A stretch of DNA of 64,000 bases from Ruminococcus flavefaciens (GTDB taxonomy: Bacteria > Bacillota > Clostridia > Oscillospirales > Ruminococcaceae). Location: assembly GCF_900143025.1 (NCBI RefSeq), contig NZ_FRCT01000002.1, positions 248,001 through 312,000 of the forward strand, read 5' to 3'. This document shows positions 27,790-36,021 of this stretch, piece by piece (within the stretch, counting starts at the first letter, position 1; each line of letters opens with the position of its first letter). The notes below the pieces were generated by a model. The model saw only the letters and a program-made list of their open reading frames with translations. It was not told where the DNA came from and searched no databases. A program made the position numbers and the translations under genes.

Positions 27790-30482
27790 TGAAAAGAAAG
27801 AATTCGCAAAACATGAATGGCATTTCTATAAGCGACAGCATAGTAATGTCGGTAAAACGCAAAAATGCCAATTACAGAAAGCCTTTTTCATCTCTCATTG
27901 CTGTTATTGGATTTACATCAATTTTGATGTCATTTTTTGGTATGTTTTCTTTCCGTTTTAACGGAAAAACAGTAGCTGCTGCGGCAATAGGCTTTTCGAT
28001 TTTTTATCTTATACTTTCGCTTATAGGCAAAAGAGCGTTATGGATCTATGCAGCTTCTGTAGCAGCCTTTGTGGCATATGCATACAAAAAATCCGCACTC
28101 ATATCCATGGGCTTCAAATTTGTATACAATATTATATATAAAGCATCATACCATACAGAGATCAACTATTACAAGGCGGTAATAAAATCATCCGAAATAA
28201 AATCTGTCACCACCTTGTTTGTATTTTATGTATGGCTGCTCGCTATAGTATTATATTTCTTTACAATTTGCAGACCAAATCCTGTGCTTCCTCTTATGAT
28301 AACATTCCCGCTACTTGAGCTCGGAATGTATAACGGAATTGAAGTTCCTATTTTATGGGGTATGCTCTGTATTGCATATTGGCTTTCACTTCTTGCAATG
28401 TCTACTATAGATGTTGGTGAATATTCAGGCGGTCAGAGCGGCTTTGTAAGGAAGAATAACCTTTTCTTCCCTAAAAGGCATATGAAGCTGAAAGTTACTG
28501 AAAAGTGCGGAATACTTATTATTGCAAGCGTTATGCTCATTACAGGAATTTCATACGGCTTTCTGAGAGTCACACATTATAAAAGAAGTGAAAAACTTAA
28601 CGAAAAACGCCGTGACATTACGGAAGCAATGAATGATTTTACTTTTGAAAATCTTGCTGAAAGTCTTTCAAACCTTACAAGTGCCTTCGGAATTGATTTT
28701 GAATATGAAAATCACAAGCTTGGAAACAACGACCACGTTAGATACAAAAATGTTACTGACCTTACAGTTACTATAGAACGTCCTGTAAGCGGTGCAATTT
28801 ATTTAAAAGATTATGCCGGCTCAGTATATAAAAAGAATGAATGGTTCAAGCTTCCTAAAAAAGCATACAAGAATAAAATATTTGACGACTTTAAAGAATA
28901 TGATATTTATCCGCAGGACTTCCCTGCTGTATTGGCTAAGCTGATTTATGACGGTAATGATAACACCATCTGGATCAAAACCAGTACAAAAAAATCAAGC
29001 CATGTATACGCTCCGTATGGAACAGAGAATTTCGGAGGACTTTCATACAATAAGGACCTTACTATTTCCCCTGTCGGAGGTAAAAAAGGAGAAGCATCGT
29101 ATAAATTCTTCCCTGTGGATATTGATACGATCTCAAAAGAAGTTGAGGCAATAAATCAAAGCAATCACGATTTGCGAGAGGTCTTTTCAACCTCTGAAAT
29201 TCGTGATAAACAGTGCCGTGAAAAGGTATTGAAATACTGTACGGAAAATAACCTCATAACCTATGACGATTTCTTTTCAATAGATTATGATATTCCGTAT
29301 AACAGGCAGTACGTGCTGGATAACGGCGATACTATCATGGCTCAGCTGCTCCAGAACAGTTATAAGGACTTTGTTTACAAGAATTACCTTGATGTTCCTA
29401 ATACAAAAGCTATTCAAGAAGTAAAAGAAGCATATTCTGATATTCTTAAGGGCGATATTTCAACGGTCAAAGGCAGAATTGATATTCTTACAGCGATCAA
29501 GAAAAAAATGCAGGCTGAATGTACATATTCCTTATATCCGAGAAAGACCCCTTCTAACCGTGATTTCGTTAACTACTTCCTGTTAGAAAATCATAAGGGA
29601 TATTGTCAACACTTTGCTACATCAGGCGTTATTCTTGCGAGAATGGCAGGTATACCCGCACGTTATGCTACAGGATACATAATTGTTGAGGACGATGTTG
29701 CGGCAGGTCAAAAACATTCGGACAATTCAGTCACAGTAGAAGTAAAGGATAACCGAAGCCATGCATGGGCAGAGATTTACCTTGACGGTATAGGCTGGAT
29801 TCCTTTTGAATTCACAGCAGGCTATTCCGCAAAGGAAATTAATACAGATCCTACACAACCTACAGAAGCTACTACCGCAACAACTGTAACAACCCATACT
29901 CAGGCACAGACTGAAACACGTACTACAATAAGTTCTGCCTCTGCTACAATCGGTAAACGTACTACAATTACAAATTCACAGACAACTCAGACTGTAACTT
30001 CTGTAAAGGTCGTTACAGGCATAGGAAAAGGCAAGGGCAAGGCTATTTCTAAGACGTTAAAATATATCTTGCAGCTCATAATCATTCTTGTGATTGCAGC
30101 ACTTATAATCTTAGCAAGAAGATATTTTATTCTTAAAAACCGCGAAAAGAAGTTTACTTCCGGTAAAACACCTTCGAGAGTAAAGAATATATATTCATAT
30201 TCAGAAAAGCTTCTCGCTTCTATGCAGCTGAAAAGTGTAAACGGTAATTATAAAGCCTTTGCTGAAGAAGTTGAGAAAAAGCTTGCAGGTGATTATTTTG
30301 AAGCAGGCAGCTTTGAAAAGCTCACAGATATTGCTCTGAAAGCTTGCTATGGACAAGGAGTTCCTGATGAAGAAGAACTGAAGATTTGCAAGAAAACAGT
30401 TGATGATATTTCTGCTAAAATATACAGTAAATCAGACTTCATTCAGAAATTAAAGATCAAGTTCATAAATGTTCTAAGATAG
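27789..30482 (+). CDS. Transglutaminase-like (TgpA-type) membrane protein
   Basis: An 897-aa polytopic protein. Several N-terminal helices occupy about residues 30-265. A large extracytoplasmic part contains the transglutaminase core with the Cys in GYCQHFATSGVILARMAGIPAR (as GYCQHFATSG, then RMAGIPARYATGY) and the His/Asp region SHAWAEIYLDGIGW. A Thr-rich linker (about 695-745) precedes a last membrane helix near 760 and a cytoplasmic tail. The catalytic residues look intact, so a crosslinking or protease activity at the cell surface is plausible. The substrate is unknown. Confidence 0.88.
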   Translation: MKRKNSQNMNGISISDSIVMSVKRKNANYRKPFSSLIAVIGFTSILMSFFGMFSFRFNGKTVAAAAIGFSIFYLILSLIGKRALWIYAASVAAFVAYAYKKSALISMGFKFVYNIIYKASYHTEINYYKAVIKSSEIKSVTTLFVFYVWLLAIVLYFFTICRPNPVLPLMITFPLLELGMYNGIEVPILWGMLCIAYWLSLLAMSTIDVGEYSGGQSGFVRKNNLFFPKRHMKLKVTEKCGILIIASVMLITGISYGFLRVTHYKRSEKLNEKRRDITEAMNDFTFENLAESLSNLTSAFGIDFEYENHKLGNNDHVRYKNVTDLTVTIERPVSGAIYLKDYAGSVYKKNEWFKLPKKAYKNKIFDDFKEYDIYPQDFPAVLAKLIYDGNDNTIWIKTSTKKSSHVYAPYGTENFGGLSYNKDLTISPVGGKKGEASYKFFPVDIDTISKEVEAINQSNHDLREVFSTSEIRDKQCREKVLKYCTENNLITYDDFFSIDYDIPYNRQYVLDNGDTIMAQLLQNSYKDFVYKNYLDVPNTKAIQEVKEAYSDILKGDISTVKGRIDILTAIKKKMQAECTYSLYPRKTPSNRDFVNYFLLENHKGYCQHFATSGVILARMAGIPARYATGYIIVEDDVAAGQKHSDNSVTVEVKDNRSHAWAEIYLDGIGWIPFEFTAGYSAKEINTDPTQPTEATTATTVTTHTQAQTETRTTISSASATIGKRTTITNSQTTQTVTSVKVVTGIGKGKGKAISKTLKYILQLIIILVIAALIILARRYFILKNREKKFTSGKTPSRVKNIYSYSEKLLASMQLKSVNGNYKAFAEEVEKKLAGDYFEAGSFEKLTDIALKACYGQGVPDEEELKICKKTVDDISAKIYSKSDFIQKLKIKFINVLR

Positions 30483-30492
30483 GAGTGATCTC

Positions 30493-31074
30493 GTGAAAAT
30501 CGACAATTCAAACTATATTTTAAAAGGTATACTGCTGACGATCTGCGGTATTCTGTTTACATTTTTCCCGGGTGTTCTTTCATGGGTGTTCTATATAATA
30601 GGAGGAGCGATCATAGTAGGAAGCGCCTTTACAGTTTTAGGCGGACTCGGCAGCGGTGATGGTGCTGGACTTATTCCGGCAGGTGTAATAGGAGTGCTTA
30701 TAGGACTTTTTGTAATGTACCTTCCAAAGTTTATCGCAGCACAAATATCTCTCATTGCAGGTATAGTAATAGCTATTGTTGCAATAACTCAGATTGTCAA
30801 AGCTTTAAGCAAGGATTTCACAAAGGGATTGAAGCTTTTACAGTTGATATTCGGTATATTACTGCTGGTATGTTCTATATTCCTGATATTCAACCCGTTT
30901 AAGGGCGGGAATATAATTCGCGTCATAATCGGTATTGTAATGCTTATGTTTGCTGCGTTCAATTATTATGTAGCGTATGTCATAAATCAGAGAAATTCTT
31001 CAAATTCTCCTGACGTTATAGATGTTACAGGATATACCGCTCCTGATGATGAGGATCATAAAAGACTGCAATAA
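30493..31074 (+). CDS. DUF308 (HdeD-like) membrane protein
   Basis: A 193-aa protein with about six short hydrophobic helices rich in Gly and Ile, resembling the HdeD/DUF308 family. A polar C-terminal tail ends in DDEDHKRLQ. The GTG start at 30493 follows AGGAG 8 nt upstream. It is the last gene of the MoxR cluster and is followed by a terminator. Function is unknown; HdeD itself is linked to acid stress in enterobacteria, which need not apply here. Confidence 0.75.
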   Translation: MKIDNSNYILKGILLTICGILFTFFPGVLSWVFYIIGGAIIVGSAFTVLGGLGSGDGAGLIPAGVIGVLIGLFVMYLPKFIAAQISLIAGIVIAIVAITQIVKALSKDFTKGLKLLQLIFGILLLVCSIFLIFNPFKGGNIIRVIIGIVMLMFAAFNYYVAYVINQRNSSNSPDVIDVTGYTAPDDEDHKRLQ

Positions 31075-31077
31075 CAT

Positions 31078-31107
31078 AAAAGCTGCCGATCATTCGGCAG
31101 CTTTTTT
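31078..31107 (+). terminator. Terminator of the MoxR operon
   Basis: A stem AGCTGCCGA/TCGGCAGCT (31081-31089 with 31094-31102) has a 4-nt loop, preceded by AAA and followed by T6. Confidence 0.9.
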
Positions 31108-31251
31108 ATTATTCATTAAAAGGATTTTTATTTGTTTTCTTTATAATATATACTTATTTCTAAAAAATGGCTCAAATATTAATAGAAAGTAAATTGCTTA
31201 CTTAAATAACGTATAATATATATAACATATAAAGGAATAGATTTTTTATAT

Positions 31252-31280
31252 TTGCAATATATGCCCCTCTATGCTATAAT
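31252..31280 (+). promoter_or_regulatory. Orphan consensus promoter with no ORF downstream
   Basis: TTGCAA (31252-31257) and TATAAT (31275-31280) have a 17-nt spacer and an extended -10 (TGC). It lies beyond the previous operon's terminator and points toward a short region ending in another terminator. Confidence 0.75.
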
Positions 31281-31285
31281 AATTT

Positions 31286-31374
31286 ATGGAAAGTCATTCT
31301 TTCATAAATGACAATCTCATATCCCCTTATTAAGAATGAGAACCTCCCCCCTAATGGCTCTCATTCTTTTTTTT
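31286..31374 (+). ncRNA. Candidate small regulatory RNA with C-rich loop
   Basis: A predicted transcript of about 85-90 nt is bounded by the promoter at 31252-31280 and a terminator. Hairpin 1 pairs TTTATGGAAAG (31283-31293) with CTTTCATAAA (31299-31308) with one bulge. Hairpin 2 is the terminator stem (31332-31341 with 31359-31368), whose loop carries CCTCCCCCC (31343-31351). CCUCC is complementary to Shine-Dalgarno GGAGG, as in C-rich-loop sRNAs of Firmicutes. A 15-codon ATG frame at 31286 has no ribosome site. No known family is recognised. Confidence 0.5.
31332..31374 (+). terminator. Strong terminator ending the candidate sRNA
   Basis: A perfect 10-bp stem AAGAATGAGA/TCTCATTCTT is followed by a T8 run. 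The T-run is on the plus strand only. Confidence 0.85.
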
Positions 31375-31382
31375 ACAAAAAA

Positions 31383-31418
31383 TCCCCGATCAAAACGGTG
31401 ATCCGTTTGATCGGGGTA
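31383..31418 (-). terminator. Terminator of the LysR gene
   Basis: A long stem (about 14 bp with one A bulge; 31384-31398 with 31403-31416) is followed on the minus strand by ATTTTTTG. Confidence 0.85.
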
Positions 31419-31421
31419 TAA

Positions 31422-32360
31422 TTATATTTCAAGACCTTCTATTTTGTCTGCATATTCGTAAACTGTCCTTACACAATCGGCAATAAGTGTACTGTTTTCA
31501 CTTGCCTTACGGTAAATGATCATGTCACGGTTAAGGTTTTTGGCGTATGAGCACTTTCTAACAACAAGATCATTGTATCTGAGACTGCTCTGAGACATGG
31601 GTGATACCCACATATAAGCATTTTTTACAGTCTTGAGCATACTGATCTGTGTTCCTCTGTCGTAGATGAAAATTCTCTTTGTGGAGCGCTTATCGTCATA
31701 ATCCTGATTTATCGAAGCTCTTCTTGTCATTTCAGGTTCGTCATCACCGTGAATGATTTCAGGATATTTACTAAGCTCCTCATACGGAACATCATCGTAT
31801 TCTGCAAGAGGGTGATTCATGTTCATTACTATCTGGAGCGGAAATTCCATAATAGTTCTTCCCACAAGATTTCTTGCCTTGAGACGGCTTTCGATCATAT
31901 CTGCATATGCACTCGGGATACGAATAAAACCGATATCATATTTTCCGGCGCATATATCTTCCATGACCTTTGCTGTGCTTGTTTCCATAACGTGTACTTC
32001 AAGCTTGTTTGTTTTTTCGGAGTACTCACTTATGAGATGTCCCATAGCAGATGTAGCATAAGTAGAACGAGCTGCTGCGACCTTGAGTTTAAGTTCATTT
32101 TCAGGAGTCTGAGCGTAGTCACGTTCAAGGCTCTGCATTTCGTCTACGATTGTCTGTGCTCTTGCAAGGAACTCTTCTCCCTCAGGAGTGAGTATCATAC
32201 CATTGGGTGAGCGATTAAAGATCTGAATTCCCAAAGAAGCTTCAAGCTCTTTCAGAGCAATGCTTATATTAGGCTGAGCCTGGTATAGTTTTTTTGCTGC
32301 TTTAGTAATGCTGCCCTCTCTCGCTACTGCAATTACATATTCGAGCTGCTGAATTTTCAT
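31422..32360 (-). CDS. LysR-family transcriptional regulator
   Basis: A 312-aa regulator. The N-terminal winged helix (QLEYVIAVAREGSITKAA, then QPNISIALKELEASLG and FNRSPNGMILTPEG) is canonical, and a periplasmic-binding-like effector domain follows. The start follows GGTAGGATG. No obvious target is divergent from it; the nearest upstream gene is the helicase of the TerB cassette, on the same strand 83 nt away. It has its own promoter and terminator, so it may be unrelated to the cassette. The effector is unknown. Confidence 0.92.
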   Translation of the reverse strand: MKIQQLEYVIAVAREGSITKAAKKLYQAQPNISIALKELEASLGIQIFNRSPNGMILTPEGEEFLARAQTIVDEMQSLERDYAQTPENELKLKVAAARSTYATSAMGHLISEYSEKTNKLEVHVMETSTAKVMEDICAGKYDIGFIRIPSAYADMIESRLKARNLVGRTIMEFPLQIVMNMNHPLAEYDDVPYEELSKYPEIIHGDDEPEMTRRASINQDYDDKRSTKRIFIYDRGTQISMLKTVKNAYMWVSPMSQSSLRYNDLVVRKCSYAKNLNRDMIIYRKASENSTLIADCVRTVYEYADKIEGLEI

Positions 32361-32400
32361 AAAACATCCTACCTATCCTATTCTATATTCATTATTATTT

Positions 32401-32429
32401 ATTATATCACTTTTTTGCTGAGAAATCAA
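32401..32429 (-). promoter_or_regulatory. Sigma-A promoter of the LysR gene
   Basis: On the minus strand, TTGATT (32429-32424) and TATAAT (32406-32401) have a 17-nt spacer and an extended TG. No terminator separates it from the helicase gene. Confidence 0.8.
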
Positions 32430-32443
32430 GACAAAAATTGCGA

Positions 32444-34681
32444 TTAATTAATTAAATATTCCCAATCTTTAATGCGGCTTTTCATCTCTTTTATACCGAG
32501 AATCCCGTGAGCGAAGCCTTTCTTTACTAATATTTCAGGCAAAAACTCATCATATTTCTCAAAAACAGGTACTTCTCCGTTATATACCAATTCAAGAGGA
32601 TCAAATTCCTTTTGAGCCTCTTCTGTAACAATTGAGAAGAACTCCTCCGAAGATACCTTCATGGTGAACTGGATATAGTACGGTCTTGCCGAATCCATTC
32701 CGCGCAAGCCCAGTCTGTCAGCGCATTTGAGTTTCAGAAAACGTTCCATTGCAAGAAACGCATAAGTGCCTAACCACGGTAACAGGCACCACATATTTCC
32801 GCCAAGACATATAAGAGGACGCTCCGTAACGCCCGAATTTCGAGCGGTCAGTCGTGCTTGATCAAGCCTAAGAACTGCATTTTTCATTAAATACGGATAT
32901 CTTTTGTCCTCTATCAGCACCTGTTTCATTCTTTCAAGTATCTTTGTGTTGATATCGCCGGGACAATCACCAAAATAAGCAGGTACTTTTCCTTTTATCT
33001 GCTCGCAATAAACGAGTCGGCGTTTATGGTCGACCTCCTCGACTATCCACACATGACCTGCAATAGCAACCTTTTCACCTACAGGAGGCGGGGAAACGAT
33101 TGTACCAAGCTCCTGCGAGCCCCAACGCACTGTATATTCTTCGTTTTCCTGGAATACAGCATAGAATTTGAAGCTGTTGACTACTCTTTCACCTGTTATT
33201 CCTATGATGAGCCCCCCCTCTTCTGTACGCTGTATATGATCGTTTTCAAGCAGGTGTCGGAGGAGTATTTTATAGTCGTCTTTGCTTATCCTGTTGAAGT
33301 AGCTCAGCGAAAGTACTTTTGAAGCAAGTGCGGCAGGGGTAAGCTCGCCGCATGACGCAAGGGTACTCATGGTCTGATGATAAAGCAGACTATATGGCAG
33401 CCTGTCAAGCTTTGGCGGCTCGACCCATTTTTCTTCAAGATATACCTGTATGAGTGCTATTCCCTGCAAAAGCTTCCACGGGATTGTTTCAGGCAGCATG
33501 GAACGTGGCTCAGGAAGTTCTTCACGTATCACAAACCACATCTCAGGCGGCAGCTCTCGTCTGCCTGTTCGTCCCATACGCTGCAGGAAAGATGATACCG
33601 TAAATGGTGCATCTATCTGGAATGCTCGTTCAAGCCTGCCTATATCTATACCAAGTTCAAGTGTTGCAGTAGTACAGGTAGTCATAAACGTATCTTCGTC
33701 TTTCATGGCTTGTTCTGCGGTCTCACGATAAGCGGCAGAAAGGTTTCCATGATGTATAAGGAAACGATCAGGCTCATGCTTTGCTTCACAGTATGAACGC
33801 AGAGTTGTTGTAACCGCTTCACATTCTTCTCTTGAATTAACGAATATAAGGCATTTTTTGCCGCGAGTATGCTCAAAAATATAGCCCATTCCAGAATCAG
33901 CGTTTTCAGGAGCAGTATCTGTTTTTTCATCAAGCACCGGCAATGCATCAGGAGTCTCTTTCCCTTCAGGTATATTTTGCTGACTGATATAGAAATGCTC
34001 CATAGACAGCCGCCATTTTACGCCTTTTGCTTCGATTTTAGGTATTACGGTGCCTCTTCCGGAGCCATATGCAAGAAATCTTCCTGCTGCCTCCGGGTCA
34101 CCTATTGTTGCTGAAAGTCCTATCCTTCTTGGATTTGCTCCTGCCATTCGGCAAAGACGTTCAATAAGACATATCGTCTGACCGCCGCGATCTCCCCGCA
34201 TAAGAGAATGTATCTCATCAATAACTATAAAACGAAGATCTCCGAAAAGCTTGGGTATCATGGCGTGTTTGCGCATAAGCATTGCTTCAAGGGATTCCGG
34301 TGTTATCTGCAATATTCCTGACGGCTTTTTCAGCATCTTGTTTTTATGAGACTGTGCAACATCTCCGTGCCAATGCCAAACAGGGATATCAGCTTCGTCA
34401 CAAAGCTCATTCAGTCGCATAAATTGATCGTTTATCAGTGCTTTCAGAGGTCCTATATATATCGCTCCAACTGTTCGCGGCATATCCTCCGTAAATAATG
34501 TCAGTATCGGGAAAAATGCTGCTTCGGTCTTTCCTGAGGCTGTTGATGCGGATAAAAGAACATTTTCATCTGTATTAAATATTGCATCAGCTGCCGCAGT
34601 CTGTATAGCTCTTAGCGACTCCCAGTTGTTACGATAGATATAGTCCTGTATAAATGGAGCGTATCGTTCAAATATACTCAT
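32444..34681 (-). CDS. Lhr-like superfamily 2 DEAD/DEAH helicase (BrxHI-like)
   Basis: A 745-aa ATP-dependent nucleic-acid helicase. Motifs in order: RAIQ near residue 23; Walker A as ASTASGKTEA near 44; GPLKALINDQ; Walker B VIDEIHSLMRGDRGG near 153; motif III LSATIGDP near 189; motif IV FVNSREE; motif V TATLELGIDIG near 340; motif VI LQRMGRTGRR near 365. A C-terminal winged-helix/Lhr-like extension follows. It is shorter than a full Lhr. It starts 8 nt after the BrxD-like gene and lacks a clear Shine-Dalgarno, so coupling is likely. In BREX type 2 systems a similar helicase (BrxHI) pairs with BrxD. Confidence 0.85.
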   Translation of the reverse strand: MSIFERYAPFIQDYIYRNNWESLRAIQTAAADAIFNTDENVLLSASTASGKTEAAFFPILTLFTEDMPRTVGAIYIGPLKALINDQFMRLNELCDEADIPVWHWHGDVAQSHKNKMLKKPSGILQITPESLEAMLMRKHAMIPKLFGDLRFIVIDEIHSLMRGDRGGQTICLIERLCRMAGANPRRIGLSATIGDPEAAGRFLAYGSGRGTVIPKIEAKGVKWRLSMEHFYISQQNIPEGKETPDALPVLDEKTDTAPENADSGMGYIFEHTRGKKCLIFVNSREECEAVTTTLRSYCEAKHEPDRFLIHHGNLSAAYRETAEQAMKDEDTFMTTCTTATLELGIDIGRLERAFQIDAPFTVSSFLQRMGRTGRRELPPEMWFVIREELPEPRSMLPETIPWKLLQGIALIQVYLEEKWVEPPKLDRLPYSLLYHQTMSTLASCGELTPAALASKVLSLSYFNRISKDDYKILLRHLLENDHIQRTEEGGLIIGITGERVVNSFKFYAVFQENEEYTVRWGSQELGTIVSPPPVGEKVAIAGHVWIVEEVDHKRRLVYCEQIKGKVPAYFGDCPGDINTKILERMKQVLIEDKRYPYLMKNAVLRLDQARLTARNSGVTERPLICLGGNMWCLLPWLGTYAFLAMERFLKLKCADRLGLRGMDSARPYYIQFTMKVSSEEFFSIVTEEAQKEFDPLELVYNGEVPVFEKYDEFLPEILVKKGFAHGILGIKEMKSRIKDWEYLIN

Positions 34682-34689
34682 AATAATTT

Positions 34690-36009
34690 TTATATCTCAA
34701 ATTCCGCAAATTCATCTTCTGCCACGTTTTTTTCTCCAATAGCTGGCTTTGCAAAGCTTAACAGCTCGGATGAAATGAATTCGCTTATGTTTATGTCCGT
34801 ATTCTGGTATGCGATATCAAGGAGCTCTATGAAATCACGAATAACCTCTCTCGGAGTTATGTGGCTATCCGAACCTATCCTTCCGAATTCCAGCTTTATA
34901 AAGCTTATCATATCATCCTGGGTGATCTTCTGCTGATAATCAAACAGCTGCGCATGGATATCTGCAAGTTTCTCTGTAAGAACAAGCATTTCCTCATATG
35001 TCAGAGTTGTAAGATGTATAACAGGAGCAAGCATATCCTTTACTCCTTCTCGTCCGAAACGTCCCTCTGCAAGCCTTGAACGCAATGCCTCATAGCTGTA
35101 AACTCCGCGGCGTGTATCCTCAATACATTGTGGAGTACCGCCCATAATTATGCCCATATATTTAGCCTTTCCCTGCAATGTATCGTTGTACATCGTGAGT
35201 ATCTTTTCGTAATTATACTGGCGTGTTATGGAATTCGGTATCTTATAGATATTAACAAGCTCATCAACGAGTATAAGCAGACCATTGTAACCTGCCATTT
35301 TGAGGAACATTGCAAATAACTTAATATACTCATACCAATCGTCATCAGTTATAATTATATTTATACCAAGCTCGGACTTTGCTTCGGTTTTGTTTACGTA
35401 TTCTCCTCTGAACCATTTTACGACCTTGGCTTTTTGTTCGTCATTGCATTCTTTCGAAGCATGATAATATATGGTAAGGAGCTTTGAAAAATCAAAGCCG
35501 TGTACCATTTCACTGAGCGCATTTACTACCTCATAAATCTTTTTTTCGACAGCTTTATCAAAATCAGGTGACTCTGATGAAATCTCGTCTTTCGAAACGA
35601 CCTGAGACTGTACACTGCTTATCCAGCGGTCAAGTATAAGCGTAAGTGCACCACCGTCAGGACGCGTTTTTGTGGACATATTCCTGATGAGTTCCTTGTA
35701 TGTAGCAAGTCCCTGCCCTTTTGTTCCCTGCAATCTTCGCTCGGGTGATAGATCAGCGTCCACAACAACAAAATTCCTGTCCATAACATGGCTTCTTATA
35801 GTCTGTAAAAGAAAACTTTTTCCGCTTCCGTATTTACCTACGATAAAACGAAACGCTGCACCGCCGTCAGCTATAATATCTACATCATGAAGAAGCGCTT
35901 CTATTTCTTTTTCACGGCCTACAGTTATATACGGCAGTCCTGTGCGCGGTACAACGCCGCCTTTAAGTGAATTTATCACAGCCGATGCGATTCGCTTTGG
36001 TATTTTCAT
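34690..36009 (-). CDS. BrxD-like P-loop ATPase (DUF2791 family)
   Basis: A 439-aa AAA/STAND-like ATPase. Walker A is GKYGSGKSFLL near residue 60, Walker B is LLILVDEL near 245, and a sensor-like stretch GIIMGGTPQ follows near 290. The N terminus (RIASAVINSLKGGVVPRTGLPYITVGRE, read as ASAVINSLKGGVVPRTG then ITVGRE) fits the BREX BrxD/BrxC-type ATP-binding family. The ATG at 36009 has GGAG 7 nt upstream. It lies between a TerB-N protein and an Lhr-like helicase, all on the minus strand with 8-13 nt gaps. Confidence 0.82.
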   Translation of the reverse strand: MKIPKRIASAVINSLKGGVVPRTGLPYITVGREKEIEALLHDVDIIADGGAAFRFIVGKYGSGKSFLLQTIRSHVMDRNFVVVDADLSPERRLQGTKGQGLATYKELIRNMSTKTRPDGGALTLILDRWISSVQSQVVSKDEISSESPDFDKAVEKKIYEVVNALSEMVHGFDFSKLLTIYYHASKECNDEQKAKVVKWFRGEYVNKTEAKSELGINIIITDDDWYEYIKLFAMFLKMAGYNGLLILVDELVNIYKIPNSITRQYNYEKILTMYNDTLQGKAKYMGIIMGGTPQCIEDTRRGVYSYEALRSRLAEGRFGREGVKDMLAPVIHLTTLTYEEMLVLTEKLADIHAQLFDYQQKITQDDMISFIKLEFGRIGSDSHITPREVIRDFIELLDIAYQNTDINISEFISSELLSFAKPAIGEKNVAEDEFAEFEI

Positions 36010-36021
36010 AATCAATCTCCT

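Noticed and set aside
31286-31333. A 15-codon leader peptide (ATG at 31286)
   Set aside because: There is no Shine-Dalgarno, the ATG sits at the predicted transcription start, and no gene follows in the same transcript.
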